Assembly (NCBI GenBank): GCA_963771015.1 | Contig: CAVYRN010000010.1 | Coordinates: forward strand, 68,634-132,633 | Length of the DNA stretch: 64,000 bases | Direction: 5' to 3' | Origin: CAVSJJ01 sp963771015 | GTDB lineage: Bacteria; Actinomycetota; Actinomycetes; Actinomycetales; Dermatophilaceae | Part shown: piece by piece, positions 49,614 through 59,277 of the stretch | Position numbering within the stretch: the stretch's first letter is position 1 | Layout: each line of letters starts with the position of its first letter | Notes under the pieces: generated by a model | The model's input: only the letters and a program-made list of their open reading frames with translations | The model's database searches: none | What the model was told of the DNA's origin: nothing | Made by a program: the position numbers and the translations under genes

Positions 49614-52088
49614 ATGACGTCCCACGCTGCCCACACCCGGCGCAACACACCACCCCCCACGACGAGCACCGACGGCGACCTGAAGACGCTGCCCCTCCCC
49701 GAGGTCGAGCAGAGGCTGGCCACCTCACCGGAGGGCATCAGCCAGGCGGAGGCGGCGACCCGGCTGGCTCGCTACGGGCCCAACGAGCTCGCGGAGACCA
49801 AGGCCAACCCCCTGCTGGCGCTGCTCGGCTACTTCTGGGGCCCGATCCCCTGGATGATCGAGGTCGCGGTCGTCCTGTCGGGCGTGCTCCGGCACTGGGC
49901 GGACTTCGCCATCATCCTCGTGCTGCTGCTGGCCAACGCCGGCGTCGGGTTCTGGGAGGAGCACCAGGCCGGCAAGGCCATCGACGCCCTCAAGGCCCAG
50001 CTCGCGGTCAAGGCGCTCGTGCGCCGCGGCGGGACCTGGGTCACCGTGCCGTCGCGGGAGGTGGTGCCCGGCGACGTCGTGCGGCTGCGGATGGGCAACA
50101 TCGTGCCGGCCGACGCCCGGCTCCTGGACGGCGACCCGGTGGAGGTGGACCAGTCGGCCCTGACCGGCGAGTCGCTGCCCGTCGATGCCGGACCCGGCGA
50201 CGCGGTGTTCTCGGGCTCCATCGTGCGGCAGGGCGAGACCGACGCCATCGTGTATGCCACCGGCGCCGACACCTACTTCGGCAGGACCGCCGAGCTGGTC
50301 CAGGAGGCCGCCACCGTCAGTCACTTCCAGCAGGCCGTCCTGCAGATCGGGAAGTTCCTCATCCTGCTCGCCGTCGCCCTGGTGACGGTGATCGTCATCG
50401 TCTCGATCCTGCGCGGTGAGCCGGTCGCCGACACCCTCCAGTTCGCGCTCGTCCTGACGGTGGCCGCCATCCCGGTCGCCATGCCCACCGTCCTGTCGGT
50501 GACGATGGCCGTCGGCGCCTGGCTGCTGGCCGACAAGCAGGCGATCGTCACCCGGCTGGTGGCCATCGAGGAGCTGGCCGGGGTCGACGTCCTGTGCTCG
50601 GACAAGACCGGCACCCTGACCCAGAACACGCTGACCATGGGTGACCCGTTCACCCTCGCCGACGTCTCCCCCGCGGAGGTGATCCGCAACGGGGCGCTGG
50701 CGTCCCGGGCCGAGGACGACGACACCATCGACCTGGCGGTGATCGCCGGCCTGGACGACCCCGGCGCGCTGAGCGACTACCGGGTCGGGCACTTCCAGCC
50801 GTTCGACCCGGTGAGCAAGCGGACCGAGGCCGAGGTCACCGCCCCGGACGGCACCGCGTTCAAGGTGACCAAGGGCGCCCCCCAGGTGATCATGGCGCTG
50901 GTGCCCGACGCCGAGCAGATCGGCGCCGTGGTCGACGCGGCCGTGGGCGACTTCGCCAGGCGTGGCTTCCGCTCCCTGTCGGTGGCGCGCGCCGACGGGG
51001 ACGGACCCTGGCGGCTGCTGGGCGTGCTGCCCCTGTTCGACCCGCCCCGCGAGGACGCCAAGGACACCATCGCCACGGCCCGAGGGCTCGGGGTCTCGGT
51101 CAAGATGGTGACCGGCGACCAGGTGGCCATCGCCGCGGAGACCGCGAAGTCGCTGGGCATGGGCGCCGACATCCTGGACGTCGCGCACCTGGGCGACCCG
51201 GACAACGACGGCACGACGTCGGCGGAGGCCGGCCGCTACATCGAGGAGGCCGACGGCTTCGCGCAGGTCTTCCCCGAGCACAAGTTCCGGATCGTCAAGG
51301 AGCTGAAGGCCCGCGGTCACATCGTCGGCATGACCGGCGACGGCGTCAACGACGCACCCGCCCTGAAGGAGGCCGACTGCGGCGTCGCCGTGTCCGGGGC
51401 CACCGACGCGGCGCGGGCAGCCGCCGACATCGTGCTGCTCACCCCCGGCCTGGCGGTGATCATCGACGCGATCAAGGAGAGCCGCCGGATCTTCCAGCGG
51501 ATGAACAGCTACGCCATCTACCGCATCGCCGAGACCCTGCGGGTGCTGCTGTTCATCACCCTGGCGATCCTCGTGTTCAACTTCTACCCGCTCACCGCGA
51601 TCATGATCGTGATGCTCGCCCTGCTCAACGACGGTGCGATCCTCTCCATCGCCTACGACAAGGTCTGGTACCGCGACGAGCCCGAGGCCTGGGACATGCG
51701 CACGGTCCTCGGCATCGCCACCGTGCTCGGCGTCGTCGGCCCGATCGCCGCCTTCGGCCTGTTCTACCTCGGCGACCGCGTGTTCGGCCTCGACCACCCC
51801 CAGCTGCAGACGCTGATGTACCTCATGCTGTCCGTCGCCGGACACCTCACGATCTTCCTCACCCGCACCCGCGGCCCGTTCTGGTCCATCCGCCCGGCCC
51901 GCATCCTCCTGTTCGCCGTGCTCGGGACCCAGACCATCGCGACGTTGATCGCCGTCTACGGACTGTTCATGACGCCCATCGGCTGGGGCTGGGCCGCGTT
52001 CGTCTGGGGGTATGCCGTCCTCTGGTTCCTGGTCAGCGACCGGGTCAAGCTGCTCGCCTACCGGATCCTCCCCGTCACCTCGGCGTGA
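49614..52088 (+). CDS. P-type plasma-membrane proton-pump ATPase (P3A)
   Basis: 824 residues. The phosphorylated Asp is D330 in CSDKTGTLTQNTL; the actuator loop is DQSALTGESLPVDAG, and the hinge MTGDGVNDAPALKEADCG. Membrane helices and LVLTVAAIPVAMPTVLSVTM match the fungal/plant Pma1 type and its bacterial and archaeal relatives. It would export protons with ATP. The nearest purine-rich site, AAGGAGG at 49594-49600, is 13 bases from ATG 49614, rather far. It follows the heliorhodopsin gene on the same strand after 175 bases. Confidence 0.9.
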   Translation: MTSHAAHTRRNTPPPTTSTDGDLKTLPLPEVEQRLATSPEGISQAEAATRLARYGPNELAETKANPLLALLGYFWGPIPWMIEVAVVLSGVLRHWADFAIILVLLLANAGVGFWEEHQAGKAIDALKAQLAVKALVRRGGTWVTVPSREVVPGDVVRLRMGNIVPADARLLDGDPVEVDQSALTGESLPVDAGPGDAVFSGSIVRQGETDAIVYATGADTYFGRTAELVQEAATVSHFQQAVLQIGKFLILLAVALVTVIVIVSILRGEPVADTLQFALVLTVAAIPVAMPTVLSVTMAVGAWLLADKQAIVTRLVAIEELAGVDVLCSDKTGTLTQNTLTMGDPFTLADVSPAEVIRNGALASRAEDDDTIDLAVIAGLDDPGALSDYRVGHFQPFDPVSKRTEAEVTAPDGTAFKVTKGAPQVIMALVPDAEQIGAVVDAAVGDFARRGFRSLSVARADGDGPWRLLGVLPLFDPPREDAKDTIATARGLGVSVKMVTGDQVAIAAETAKSLGMGADILDVAHLGDPDNDGTTSAEAGRYIEEADGFAQVFPEHKFRIVKELKARGHIVGMTGDGVNDAPALKEADCGVAVSGATDAARAAADIVLLTPGLAVIIDAIKESRRIFQRMNSYAIYRIAETLRVLLFITLAILVFNFYPLTAIMIVMLALLNDGAILSIAYDKVWYRDEPEAWDMRTVLGIATVLGVVGPIAAFGLFYLGDRVFGLDHPQLQTLMYLMLSVAGHLTIFLTRTRGPFWSIRPARILLFAVLGTQTIATLIAVYGLFMTPIGWGWAAFVWGYAVLWFLVSDRVKLLAYRILPVTSA

Positions 52089-52092
52089 CCGC

Positions 52093-52158
52093 GCGGGCCG
52101 CCGTGGCCCCGTGCCCGGCCGGCCCGGTGCTCGGTCGGCCCCGTGCCCGGCGGCCCGC
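52093..52158. terminator. Repeat-containing hairpin between convergent ATPase and MFS genes
   Basis: GCGGGCCGCCG (52093-52103) is complementary to CGGCGGCCCGC (52148-52158). Between the arms GGCCCCGTGCCCGGC is repeated (52105 and 52138). A likely bidirectional terminator. Confidence 0.55.
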
Positions 52159-52160
52159 CC

Positions 52161-53369
52161 TCAGGGGCCGGCCGCCGGGCGCAGGTACGGCCGGGCGAGC
52201 CGGACGGTGAGCAGGGCGAGCAGGCCGGCGACGACCGACGCGGCGAACGGGATCGCCATCGCGACCCGGGCTCCGTGGGCGTCGGCGACGGCCCCCACGA
52301 GGGGAGCGGCGGCCCCGGCGCCGAGGTTGAGCCCGGTGGCGAGCCAGGCCAGGCCCTCGGTGAGCCGCTCGGCGGGCGCGTAGCGCTCGATGAGCCCGAA
52401 GACGGTGATGAGCAGCGGCGCGGTGCCGATGCCGACGACGAACATCTGGACCGCCAGCGTCCGCACGCCGGCGGCCCCGAGCAGGATCGCCGGCAGGAGG
52501 GCGAAGACCACCGCGACGACCCGCAGCCGGGAGTCGACGCCCGACCGCCAGCCGCGGGCACCGTAGGCGAAGCCGGCGACGCCGCTGCCGAGGGCGAAGC
52601 ACCCGAGCACCGCCCCGGTCCAGCGGGCCTGGCCGGCCTGGCCGACGAACGCCACCGCGGCCAGGTCGACCGAGACCAGGACCGCACCCACCGCGATCAT
52701 GACGAGCACGATCGCCGCCGTCGGGGCGCGGGGCAGCCGACGGGCCGGGACCGCCGAGTGGCGCCCGGGCGGCGGCGTCGTGCCGCGCAGGGCATGCAGC
52801 GCCAGCGCGCCGGCCAGCACCAGCGCGCCCGCCGCGACGAACGGCGCCGTGGGGCCGATGCCGGTGGCCAGCCCGGTCGCCAGCACCGGGCCCACGATGA
52901 AGGTGACCTCGTCGAACGTCGACTCGACCGCCATGCCGGTCCCCAGCTGCTGGGATGAGGACCCGGGCAGCGCCGCCCACCGGGCGCGCACCAGCGCCCC
53001 GACCGGTGGGAAGGTCAGCCCGGCCACCGCGGCGGCGACGACGAGGATCGCCCGGGCCGCGCCGCCGGCGGACGCCGCCACGAGCGCGGCGAGGGCGACG
53101 AGGTGGGCGACGCCGGCCGGCAGGATGACGGCCCGCTGGCCGGCCCGGTCCGCGAGCCGGCTCAGCAGCGGGTTCCCGAGCGCCCCGCCGAGGATGTATG
53201 CCGCCGTCAGGACACCGCCGAACCCGTAGTTCCCGGTGCGCAGCGACACCAGGAGCACCAGGGCGACCGGGTACATCGCCAGGGGGAGGCGCAGGACCAG
53301 CCCCGCACCGCTGAACGCCGCGGCTCCCGGCGCCCGCAGCGCACGTCGATAGGAACCGAGCACCGCCAC
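52161..53369 (-). CDS. MFS transporter
   Basis: 402 residues with twelve predicted membrane helices. RLADRAGQRAVILPAG is the MFS loop 2-3 signature and TFDEVTFIVGPVLATGLAT resembles a motif of drug/sugar efflux carriers. Substrate unknown. GTG 53369 (MAVLGSYRRALRAPG) is the start. Direct copies of TCATCGGTGCCC lie upstream near 53415 and 53432. Confidence 0.85.
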   Translation of the reverse strand: MAVLGSYRRALRAPGAAAFSGAGLVLRLPLAMYPVALVLLVSLRTGNYGFGGVLTAAYILGGALGNPLLSRLADRAGQRAVILPAGVAHLVALAALVAASAGGAARAILVVAAAVAGLTFPPVGALVRARWAALPGSSSQQLGTGMAVESTFDEVTFIVGPVLATGLATGIGPTAPFVAAGALVLAGALALHALRGTTPPPGRHSAVPARRLPRAPTAAIVLVMIAVGAVLVSVDLAAVAFVGQAGQARWTGAVLGCFALGSGVAGFAYGARGWRSGVDSRLRVVAVVFALLPAILLGAAGVRTLAVQMFVVGIGTAPLLITVFGLIERYAPAERLTEGLAWLATGLNLGAGAAAPLVGAVADAHGARVAMAIPFAASVVAGLLALLTVRLARPYLRPAAGP

Positions 53370-53451
53370 AGGATGACACAGCGCCGGCGGGCCACCCGGA
53401 GGTCGCTGGTCAGTTCATCGGTGCCCGGAACTCATCGGTGCCCCGAACTCG

Positions 53452-55671
53452 TCAGTGCGCGGGAGCCGGGGGGTAGCTCGTGCAGTACTGCTGGCCGTCG
53501 GCGAGGGGGTTGAGGCTGGTCAGGTAGGGCCGGCCGTCGCAGACGTCGACCACGAGTCCGTTCTGCAGGAAGCGGGCCTTCTGATAGGCGCCGGCAGGGT
53601 CGCGGCGTGGGTTCTCGTGCGGGTCCGCCCCGTTGTTGGCGGGGACGTTGCCGTTGGGCGGCGTGGCGTTGCCGGAGTCCCAGTAGACCATCGCCGAGCC
53701 GCGGTACGGATACGTCGCGGTGGGCGTGAAGTAGGGGTTCTCCTCCCAGTGCTTGCCCGGCATCAAAGCCGGCACCATCAGCCTCGCGCCGATGGTGCGG
53801 GCCTCGACCTCAGCGGAGACGTTGGCGACCTGGTGGTCGCCGATCGCCACGTGCATGAGGATCTGGTGCTGCGGGGTGTTCGGCAGCGGGTCGCTGGTCA
53901 TGTGGGCGGCATACCCGTCGGCCTCGGCACGGTCCCACAGCATCTGCAGCAGCACGAACACCAGCTGCTGCTCCTTGGGGTCGGGGTAGGCCGTGTAGAG
54001 GGTCCCGGCCAGGTACGGGTTCTCCTCGAAGTCCACGCTCCGGTTGAGCAGGGTGGAGTAGTTCATGCCGGCCACCCCGAGCACCCCGCGCTGCGCGTCC
54101 GGGGTGAGCGCCATGTAGGCGCCTCCCATGATCGCGCCCTGGCTGTTGCCGTCGTAGGCCAGCGGCGAGACGCCGCCGGGCGGGGCGGTGCGGATCGCCG
54201 GTGTGCGGCGCCCCTTGCCCCGCTGGACCTGGAAGGCGGCAGAGGTGGCGAACCCGTCGTGGTGCACGAGGGCACGCCCGACGTACATGAAGTTGAGGAA
54301 GCCCTGCTGGGAGCGATCGGCGACGGTCTCGAAGCCGGAGATGTCGGTCATCAGTCCCACCACGGTGCCCTGGTCGTCCGCCGCCATCCCGATCCACGGG
54401 GTGGCGCAGGTGACGTAGCCGCGAAGTCGCATCTGCAGGCCGGAGCCGCCGTTGACCTCGGAGGGGCTGCCGAGCAGGCCGTGCCCGTAGAGCAGCGGCC
54501 GGGCCCGCGGGCCGCCGTCGACGGCGGACTTGGGCAGGTCGCAGACGAAGGGGGCCTGCAGGGTCCCGTTCTGGTCGGGCACCCCGTCGTGGTTGGGGTC
54601 GTTGAACAGCGACCCGGTCCTCCCGTCGGCGGTGTTGAGGTAGTTGGGCACGGTGACGCTGCCGGTGACGCGGCGGGCCGTGTCGTTGTTGGTCGCCGGG
54701 TCGAGGTTCTCGACGCTGGAGATGGTGAACGCCGGCGCCCTGCCCTGGACCCGGAGGTCGGCGAGGTTGGTGTCGCCGAGCTGGGCGAACGCGTCGTTGC
54801 GGATGTCCAGCATCTGGGAGGTCAGCGACTGCCGTGAGGCGACGGTGAAGTCCCAGGTGAGGTAGAGGTCGTCGCGGGCGATGCCGGCCGCGCCGAGGGT
54901 GGCGAACAGGGAGTTCATGTGCGCCGTGCGAGCGTCGTCGGTGCGGCCGTCGCGGTATGCCGCGAAGGCGTCGCTGGCCTGGATGTCCTCGCCGGCGGAG
55001 TTCTTCAGGTCGCGCAGGGCGACGATGTAGCGGTGCCCCTCGACGAAGTTGACGGCGGGTCGCAGGATGAGCAGCTGGTTGCCGAGGTTGGTGTAGCCGC
55101 CCGGGCCGGTGCGCTCGGCGGCGGTGAGCGGGTGCTGGTCGATCTCGGACCAGAACGGCACCCGCTGACCGGTGGCGGCGTCGAGGATGACGATCGGCGC
55201 GTCCGGTCGGCGGTAGCGGCCGATGTCGGCGAGCTGGTCGCGGTAGTCGAAGTACCCCAGCTCGTTGGGGGCCGCGGTGGAGTGCGGTTCGTTGCTGGTG
55301 CCCCAGGTCTGGTGCAGGTCGATGCCCGGCACATAGGTCAGGACCGGGCTCCCGGGGGAGAAACCGTCGTTGCGGTTCCACGCCGTCGGGTCGATGTGCC
55401 CGCCGGTGATCTGGCTGACCGGCGTCGAGGCCTCGGCGAGGTCCACCCGGCGCCCCGTGGCGGTGGTCGGGTCGGCGACGGTGAACGCGTCGTTGGGGAA
55501 CGGCAGCAGGCACAGCGCGGTGTCCAGGTTGTCGCAGGCGAGCGTCGGTGAGCCGGCAACGTCGTGCCCGGTCGGCGACGCCGCCGTCACCGACGCCGTC
55601 GCCGCCGTCATGGCGCTCACCACTCCCGCCACGAGTGCTGTCCGGATCCGCCACGACCACGACATCGACAT
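53452..55671 (-). CDS. Large secreted alpha/beta-hydrolase-like protein
   Basis: 739 residues with a signal peptide (IRTALVAGVVSAMTAATASVTAAS). Residues 40-250 resemble a beta-rich lead-in common in secreted actinobacterial hydrolases. The nucleophile elbow looks to be YDGNSQGAIMGGAYM and YGHGLLGSPSEVNG lies before it. HVAIGDHQVAN near the end provides a candidate Asp/His pair. Substrate unknown; lipase- or esterase-like. AAGGGA lies seven bases before ATG 55671. Confidence 0.75.
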   Translation of the reverse strand: MSMSWSWRIRTALVAGVVSAMTAATASVTAASPTGHDVAGSPTLACDNLDTALCLLPFPNDAFTVADPTTATGRRVDLAEASTPVSQITGGHIDPTAWNRNDGFSPGSPVLTYVPGIDLHQTWGTSNEPHSTAAPNELGYFDYRDQLADIGRYRRPDAPIVILDAATGQRVPFWSEIDQHPLTAAERTGPGGYTNLGNQLLILRPAVNFVEGHRYIVALRDLKNSAGEDIQASDAFAAYRDGRTDDARTAHMNSLFATLGAAGIARDDLYLTWDFTVASRQSLTSQMLDIRNDAFAQLGDTNLADLRVQGRAPAFTISSVENLDPATNNDTARRVTGSVTVPNYLNTADGRTGSLFNDPNHDGVPDQNGTLQAPFVCDLPKSAVDGGPRARPLLYGHGLLGSPSEVNGGSGLQMRLRGYVTCATPWIGMAADDQGTVVGLMTDISGFETVADRSQQGFLNFMYVGRALVHHDGFATSAAFQVQRGKGRRTPAIRTAPPGGVSPLAYDGNSQGAIMGGAYMALTPDAQRGVLGVAGMNYSTLLNRSVDFEENPYLAGTLYTAYPDPKEQQLVFVLLQMLWDRAEADGYAAHMTSDPLPNTPQHQILMHVAIGDHQVANVSAEVEARTIGARLMVPALMPGKHWEENPYFTPTATYPYRGSAMVYWDSGNATPPNGNVPANNGADPHENPRRDPAGAYQKARFLQNGLVVDVCDGRPYLTSLNPLADGQQYCTSYPPAPAH

Positions 55672-55745
55672 CACGTTCCCTTCCTCGAGAAACCAGCCCT
55701 GAACACACAAGCGGGACGATGCCCGATATGTCAAGGACGAGCCGC

Positions 55746-55795
55746 GAGGCGGGGAGGGTCAGGCGTGACCGAGGCGGGGAGGGTCAGGCGTGACC
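55746..55795. repeat. Exact tandem duplication of 25 bp covering the 3' end of glpD
   Basis: The unit (starting GAGGCGGGGAGGGTCAGG) occurs at 55746-55770 and 55771-55795, with the first bases of a third at 55796. It duplicates the last codons and stop of glpD (Arg-Leu-Gly-His-Ala-stop) downstream of the real stop at 55784. Confidence 0.9.
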
Positions 55796-57490
55796 GAGGC
55801 GGACGTCGGGGGCACCGAGCCGGGCGGCGTCGGCGGTCTGGTCGTCGGGCTGCTGCTGGGACTCGATCTCGGCCTTGACCCGGGCCCGGTAGTGCTCGAC
55901 CTCGCCGTTGATGGTGGCCTCGTCCCAGCCCAGGACGGGCGCGACGATCCGGGCGATCTCCTCGGCCGAGCCGTCCCCCCGGTCCCAGGTGTCGATCGAG
56001 ACCCGGGTGCGCCGGGTGAGGATGTCGTCGAGGTGGAGGGCGCCCTCGGCGGACGCGGCGTAGTAGGCCTCGACCTTGAGGTAGGTCGGGGCGCCGCCGA
56101 TCGGCTCGCCGAGCTCGGGCTGCTCGGTGACGAGGTCGAGCAGCTCGTGGACGAGCGTGCCGTAGCGATGCAGCAGGTGCTCGATGCGGGAGACGTGCAG
56201 GCCGCTGCTCGCGGCCAGCTGCTCGCGCTGGTTCCAGGCCACGGCATACCCGTCGGCCCCGACCAGCGGGACGTCCTGGGTGCACGACGGCGGGACCTTC
56301 TCGGGCAGGCCGTGGACCGCCGCGTCGACGGCGTCCTTGGCCATCACCCGGTAGGTCGTGTACTTGCCGCCGGCGATCATCACCAGGCCGGCGACCGGGC
56401 TGGCGACGGCGTGCTCGCGGGACAGCTTGCTCGTCGCCTCGGACTCACCCGCGAGGAGCGGGCGCAGCCCGGCGAAGACGCCGACGACGTCCTCGTGGGT
56501 CAACGGGGTCTCCAGGAGCCGGTTGGCGTGCTCGAGCAGGTAGTCGATGTCGGACCGGCTGGCCGCGGGGTGCGCCAGGTCGAGGTTCCAGTCGGTGTCG
56601 GTCGTCCCGATGATCCAGTGGCCCTCCCACGGGATGATGAACAGGACGCTCTTCTCGGTCCGGGAGATGATCCCGGTGCTCGCCTGGATCCGGTCGCGGG
56701 GGACGACGATGTGCACGCCCTTGGAGGCCCGGACGTGGAACTGGCCGCGGCCGCCGACCATCTCCTGGATCTCGTCGGTCCACACGCCTGCGGCGTTGAT
56801 GGTCGCCTTGGCCCGGACGGCATACTCGGTGCCGGTCTCCAGGTCGCGGACCCGCGCCCCGGCGACCCGGTCGCCCTCGCGCAGGAAGCCGACGACGCGG
56901 GCGCTGCTGGCACACAGCGCGCCGTAGTGCGCGGCGGTCCGGGCGATCATCATCGTGTGCCGGGCGTCGTCCACCTGGGCGTCGTAGTACTGGATCGCAC
57001 CGACCAGCGCGTCCTTGCGCAGCGACGGGAACTCCCGCCGCGCCTGCCGGCGGGTCAGGTGGCGGCGGTGCGGCACGCCGTGCCGGCCGCCGATCGTGTC
57101 GTACATGAGGACGCCGGCGCCGACGTAGAACCGCTCCCACACCCGGTGCTGCAGCGGGTAGAGGAAGGGCACGGGGGTCGCCAGGTGCGGCGCCAGCCGG
57201 TGCAGGATGAGCGCCCGCTCCTTCAGCGCCTCCCGGACCAGCGTGAAGTTCAGCTGCTCCAGGTAGCGCAGGCCGCCGTGGATGAGCTTGCTCGACCGGC
57301 TCGAGGTGCCCGACGCGTAGTCGCGGGCCTCGACCATGCCGACCCGCAGGCCGCGGGTCACCGCGTCGAGGGCCACCCCGGCTCCGGTCACCCCGGCGCC
57401 GATGACGAGGATGTCGAGCTCGCCCTCCGTCATGGCCTGCAACGCGGCCTTGCGGGACTCCGGACCCAGCGTGGCGATGCTCTCTGTCAT
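55784..57490 (-). CDS. glpD: Aerobic glycerol-3-phosphate dehydrogenase
   Basis: 568 residues. FAD-binding ILVIGAGVTGAGVALDAVTRG near residue 25, then YASGTSSRSSKLIHGGLRYLEQ and the substrate-side IIGTTDTDW and GGKYTTYR. It oxidises sn-glycerol-3-phosphate to dihydroxyacetone phosphate at the membrane, feeding electrons to quinones. ATG 57490 follows GGAAGG at 11 bases; GTG 57499 is too close to it. No glpK or glpF beside it. The stop lies within a 25-bp tandem repeat. Confidence 0.9.
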   Translation of the reverse strand: MTESIATLGPESRKAALQAMTEGELDILVIGAGVTGAGVALDAVTRGLRVGMVEARDYASGTSSRSSKLIHGGLRYLEQLNFTLVREALKERALILHRLAPHLATPVPFLYPLQHRVWERFYVGAGVLMYDTIGGRHGVPHRRHLTRRQARREFPSLRKDALVGAIQYYDAQVDDARHTMMIARTAAHYGALCASSARVVGFLREGDRVAGARVRDLETGTEYAVRAKATINAAGVWTDEIQEMVGGRGQFHVRASKGVHIVVPRDRIQASTGIISRTEKSVLFIIPWEGHWIIGTTDTDWNLDLAHPAASRSDIDYLLEHANRLLETPLTHEDVVGVFAGLRPLLAGESEATSKLSREHAVASPVAGLVMIAGGKYTTYRVMAKDAVDAAVHGLPEKVPPSCTQDVPLVGADGYAVAWNQREQLAASSGLHVSRIEHLLHRYGTLVHELLDLVTEQPELGEPIGGAPTYLKVEAYYAASAEGALHLDDILTRRTRVSIDTWDRGDGSAEEIARIVAPVLGWDEATINGEVEHYRARVKAEIESQQQPDDQTADAARLGAPDVRLGHA

Positions 57491-57567
57491 GGTGATCACC
57501 CTTCCGAACCGACCCTATCGGAGGCGGCGGGTGCGGGGAGGCTCCCCGTACCGAACGCGGCGCGGGC

Positions 57568-58507
57568 TCAGCTGGCGGCGAGGATGTCGACGACGAACAC
57601 CATCGTGTCCTTCGGCCCGATCGGCGGGGACCCCTTGGGGCCGTACCCGTCGGCGGGCGGCACGATGAGCAGGATCCGGCTGCCGACGGTCTGGCCGACC
57701 AGGCCCTTGTCCCACCCCTTGATGACCTTGCCGGTGCCGATCTGGAAGTCCACCGGGGCGCCGTGGTCGGCGGAGGCGTCGAACTTCTTGCCGTCCTTCC
57801 ACAGGACTCCGGTGTAGTTCACCTTGATCGTCTGGCCGGTCTGGACGACCGCGCCCTCACCCTTGATCAACGGCTGCACGACGAGGGTGGTCGGCGGCGC
57901 GGTCGCGGGGATGTGCACCGTGGCGATCTTGTCGCTGCCGACCGAGACGGTCGGCAGCCCCGGTTTGGGCGCGACCTGGGTGCCGGTGGCCGTCGCCAGC
58001 GGCGTGCTGGCGGAGACCACGTCGATGAGGAAGACGATGGTGTCGGTCGGTCCGACGCTCGCCTGGGTGCTGCCCTGCGCGCCGAAGCCGTCCGCCGGGG
58101 GTATCGCGATGAGCAGCCGGGAGCCGACGTGCTGGCCGAGCAGGCCCTTGCTCAGGCCCTTCATCAGCCCGACGGACGACAGGTCGAGCGGGACGGTCCC
58201 CTTGCCGTAGCTGGTGTCGATCTCCTTGCCGTCGTTGGCGTTGAACAGGGCGTAGTTGAAGACGACCGAGTTGGCGGTCGTCAGGGCGGCGCCCGACCCG
58301 GGCTTGAGGACCTTGGTGGTCGTGGCCGGCACGGTCAGCGGCGTCGTCTTGAAGACCAGTGAGGGCGCCGCGTCCGTGCCCGCCACCGTGACGCCGTCCA
58401 GCACGCCGGAGGCACCGGTGGATGAGCGTGCTGGACGAGCCGCAGCCGCCGAGCACCGTGAGGGCGAGGGCCGCGACGAGCACCGCGCGGAGACGAGACA
58501 AGGGCAC
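57568..58507 (-). pseudogene. Double-FKBP peptidyl-prolyl isomerase lipoprotein gene with a one-base frameshift
   Basis: From GTG 58507 the frame gives a lipoprotein signal, LRAVLVAALALTVLGGCGSSS (lipobox LGGC). Near 58424 it is out of register; one base less continues as STGASGVLDGVTVAG and two FKBP domains: residues ~75-165 (VGLMKGLSKGLLGQHVGSRL) and ~195-310 (KVNYTGVLWKDGKKFDAS, VIKGWDKGLVGQTVGSRI, PPADGYG). The span, 940 bases, is one over a multiple of three. It would fold exported proteins. Both FKBP domains look intact, so sequencing error is plausible. Confidence 0.78.
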
Positions 58508-58683
58508 GTGAGGACCTTTGGTAGGGGTATCGGGTCGGCGGAGCGCGACCATCGGGAAGTCCGGCCTCCACGGTACCTGGGCACGCCGCTCGCCGGGACG
58601 CGCGTCGGGTCGGCGGGTACGATCGCCGACGGACCCTTCCCAAGGACACAGCCCGGACACCGGCATGTGAAAGGACCCCGATC

Positions 58684-59277
58684 GTGGGCGACGCGGCACG
58701 GATCCTCGTCGTCTGCACCGGGAACATCTGCCGATCGCCGTTCATCGAGCGGCTGCTCCGGCACCGGCTCGCCGAGCGCCGCTCCCCCGAGGCGTGGCCG
58801 GTCGAGGTCAGCAGCGCCGGCACCGGGGCCCTGGCCGGACACGGGATCGAGGACCGGGTCGCCGCCGCCCTCGTCGAGCTGGGCGGCGACCCGAGCGGTT
58901 TCCGGGCGCGGCAGCTCACCGCCGACCTGGTCGACGGGGCCGACCTCGTCCTCACGGCGACCCGCGCGCACCGCAGCGAGGTCGGCCGGCTCTCGCCGGG
59001 CGCCCGGCGTCGGGTGTTCACCCTGCTCGACTTCGCCGACCTCCTCGGCCGGGCGGAGACCCTCGAGGCCGGTCCGCCGCCCACCGACGCCCGGGCGTGG
59101 GTCGAGCGGGTGGCCGAGGCGGCCGCCGCCGGCCGCGGGCTCACGCCTCCCCTCAGCCGGGCCCAGGCCGATATCGTCGACCCGTTCGGGCGGGCGGACG
59201 CCGTGGTCGCCAGGATGGCGGAGCAGGTGCTGGGCGCCATGCCGGCCGTCGTGCGGGCCGTGGCCGGGGAGGGGTGA
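58684..59277 (+). CDS. Low-molecular-weight protein-tyrosine phosphatase
   Basis: 197 residues. The P-loop is VCTGNICRSP (nucleophile C11, R17) and the general-acid region is DIVDPFGRAD near residue 166. Such phosphatases reverse BY-kinase phosphorylation in capsule/exopolysaccharide control; the partner kinase is encoded at 60.3-61.8 kb. GAAAGGA precedes GTG 58684. Its stop overlaps the next gene (GTGA). Confidence 0.88.
   Translation: MGDAARILVVCTGNICRSPFIERLLRHRLAERRSPEAWPVEVSSAGTGALAGHGIEDRVAAALVELGGDPSGFRARQLTADLVDGADLVLTATRAHRSEVGRLSPGARRRVFTLLDFADLLGRAETLEAGPPPTDARAWVERVAEAAAAGRGLTPPLSRAQADIVDPFGRADAVVARMAEQVLGAMPAVVRAVAGEG

Noticed and set aside
49725..51845. 706-residue minus-strand frame opposite the proton ATPase
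   Set aside because: Mirror of a strongly conserved P-type ATPase; sequence is His/Asp/Gly-rich with no recognisable fold.
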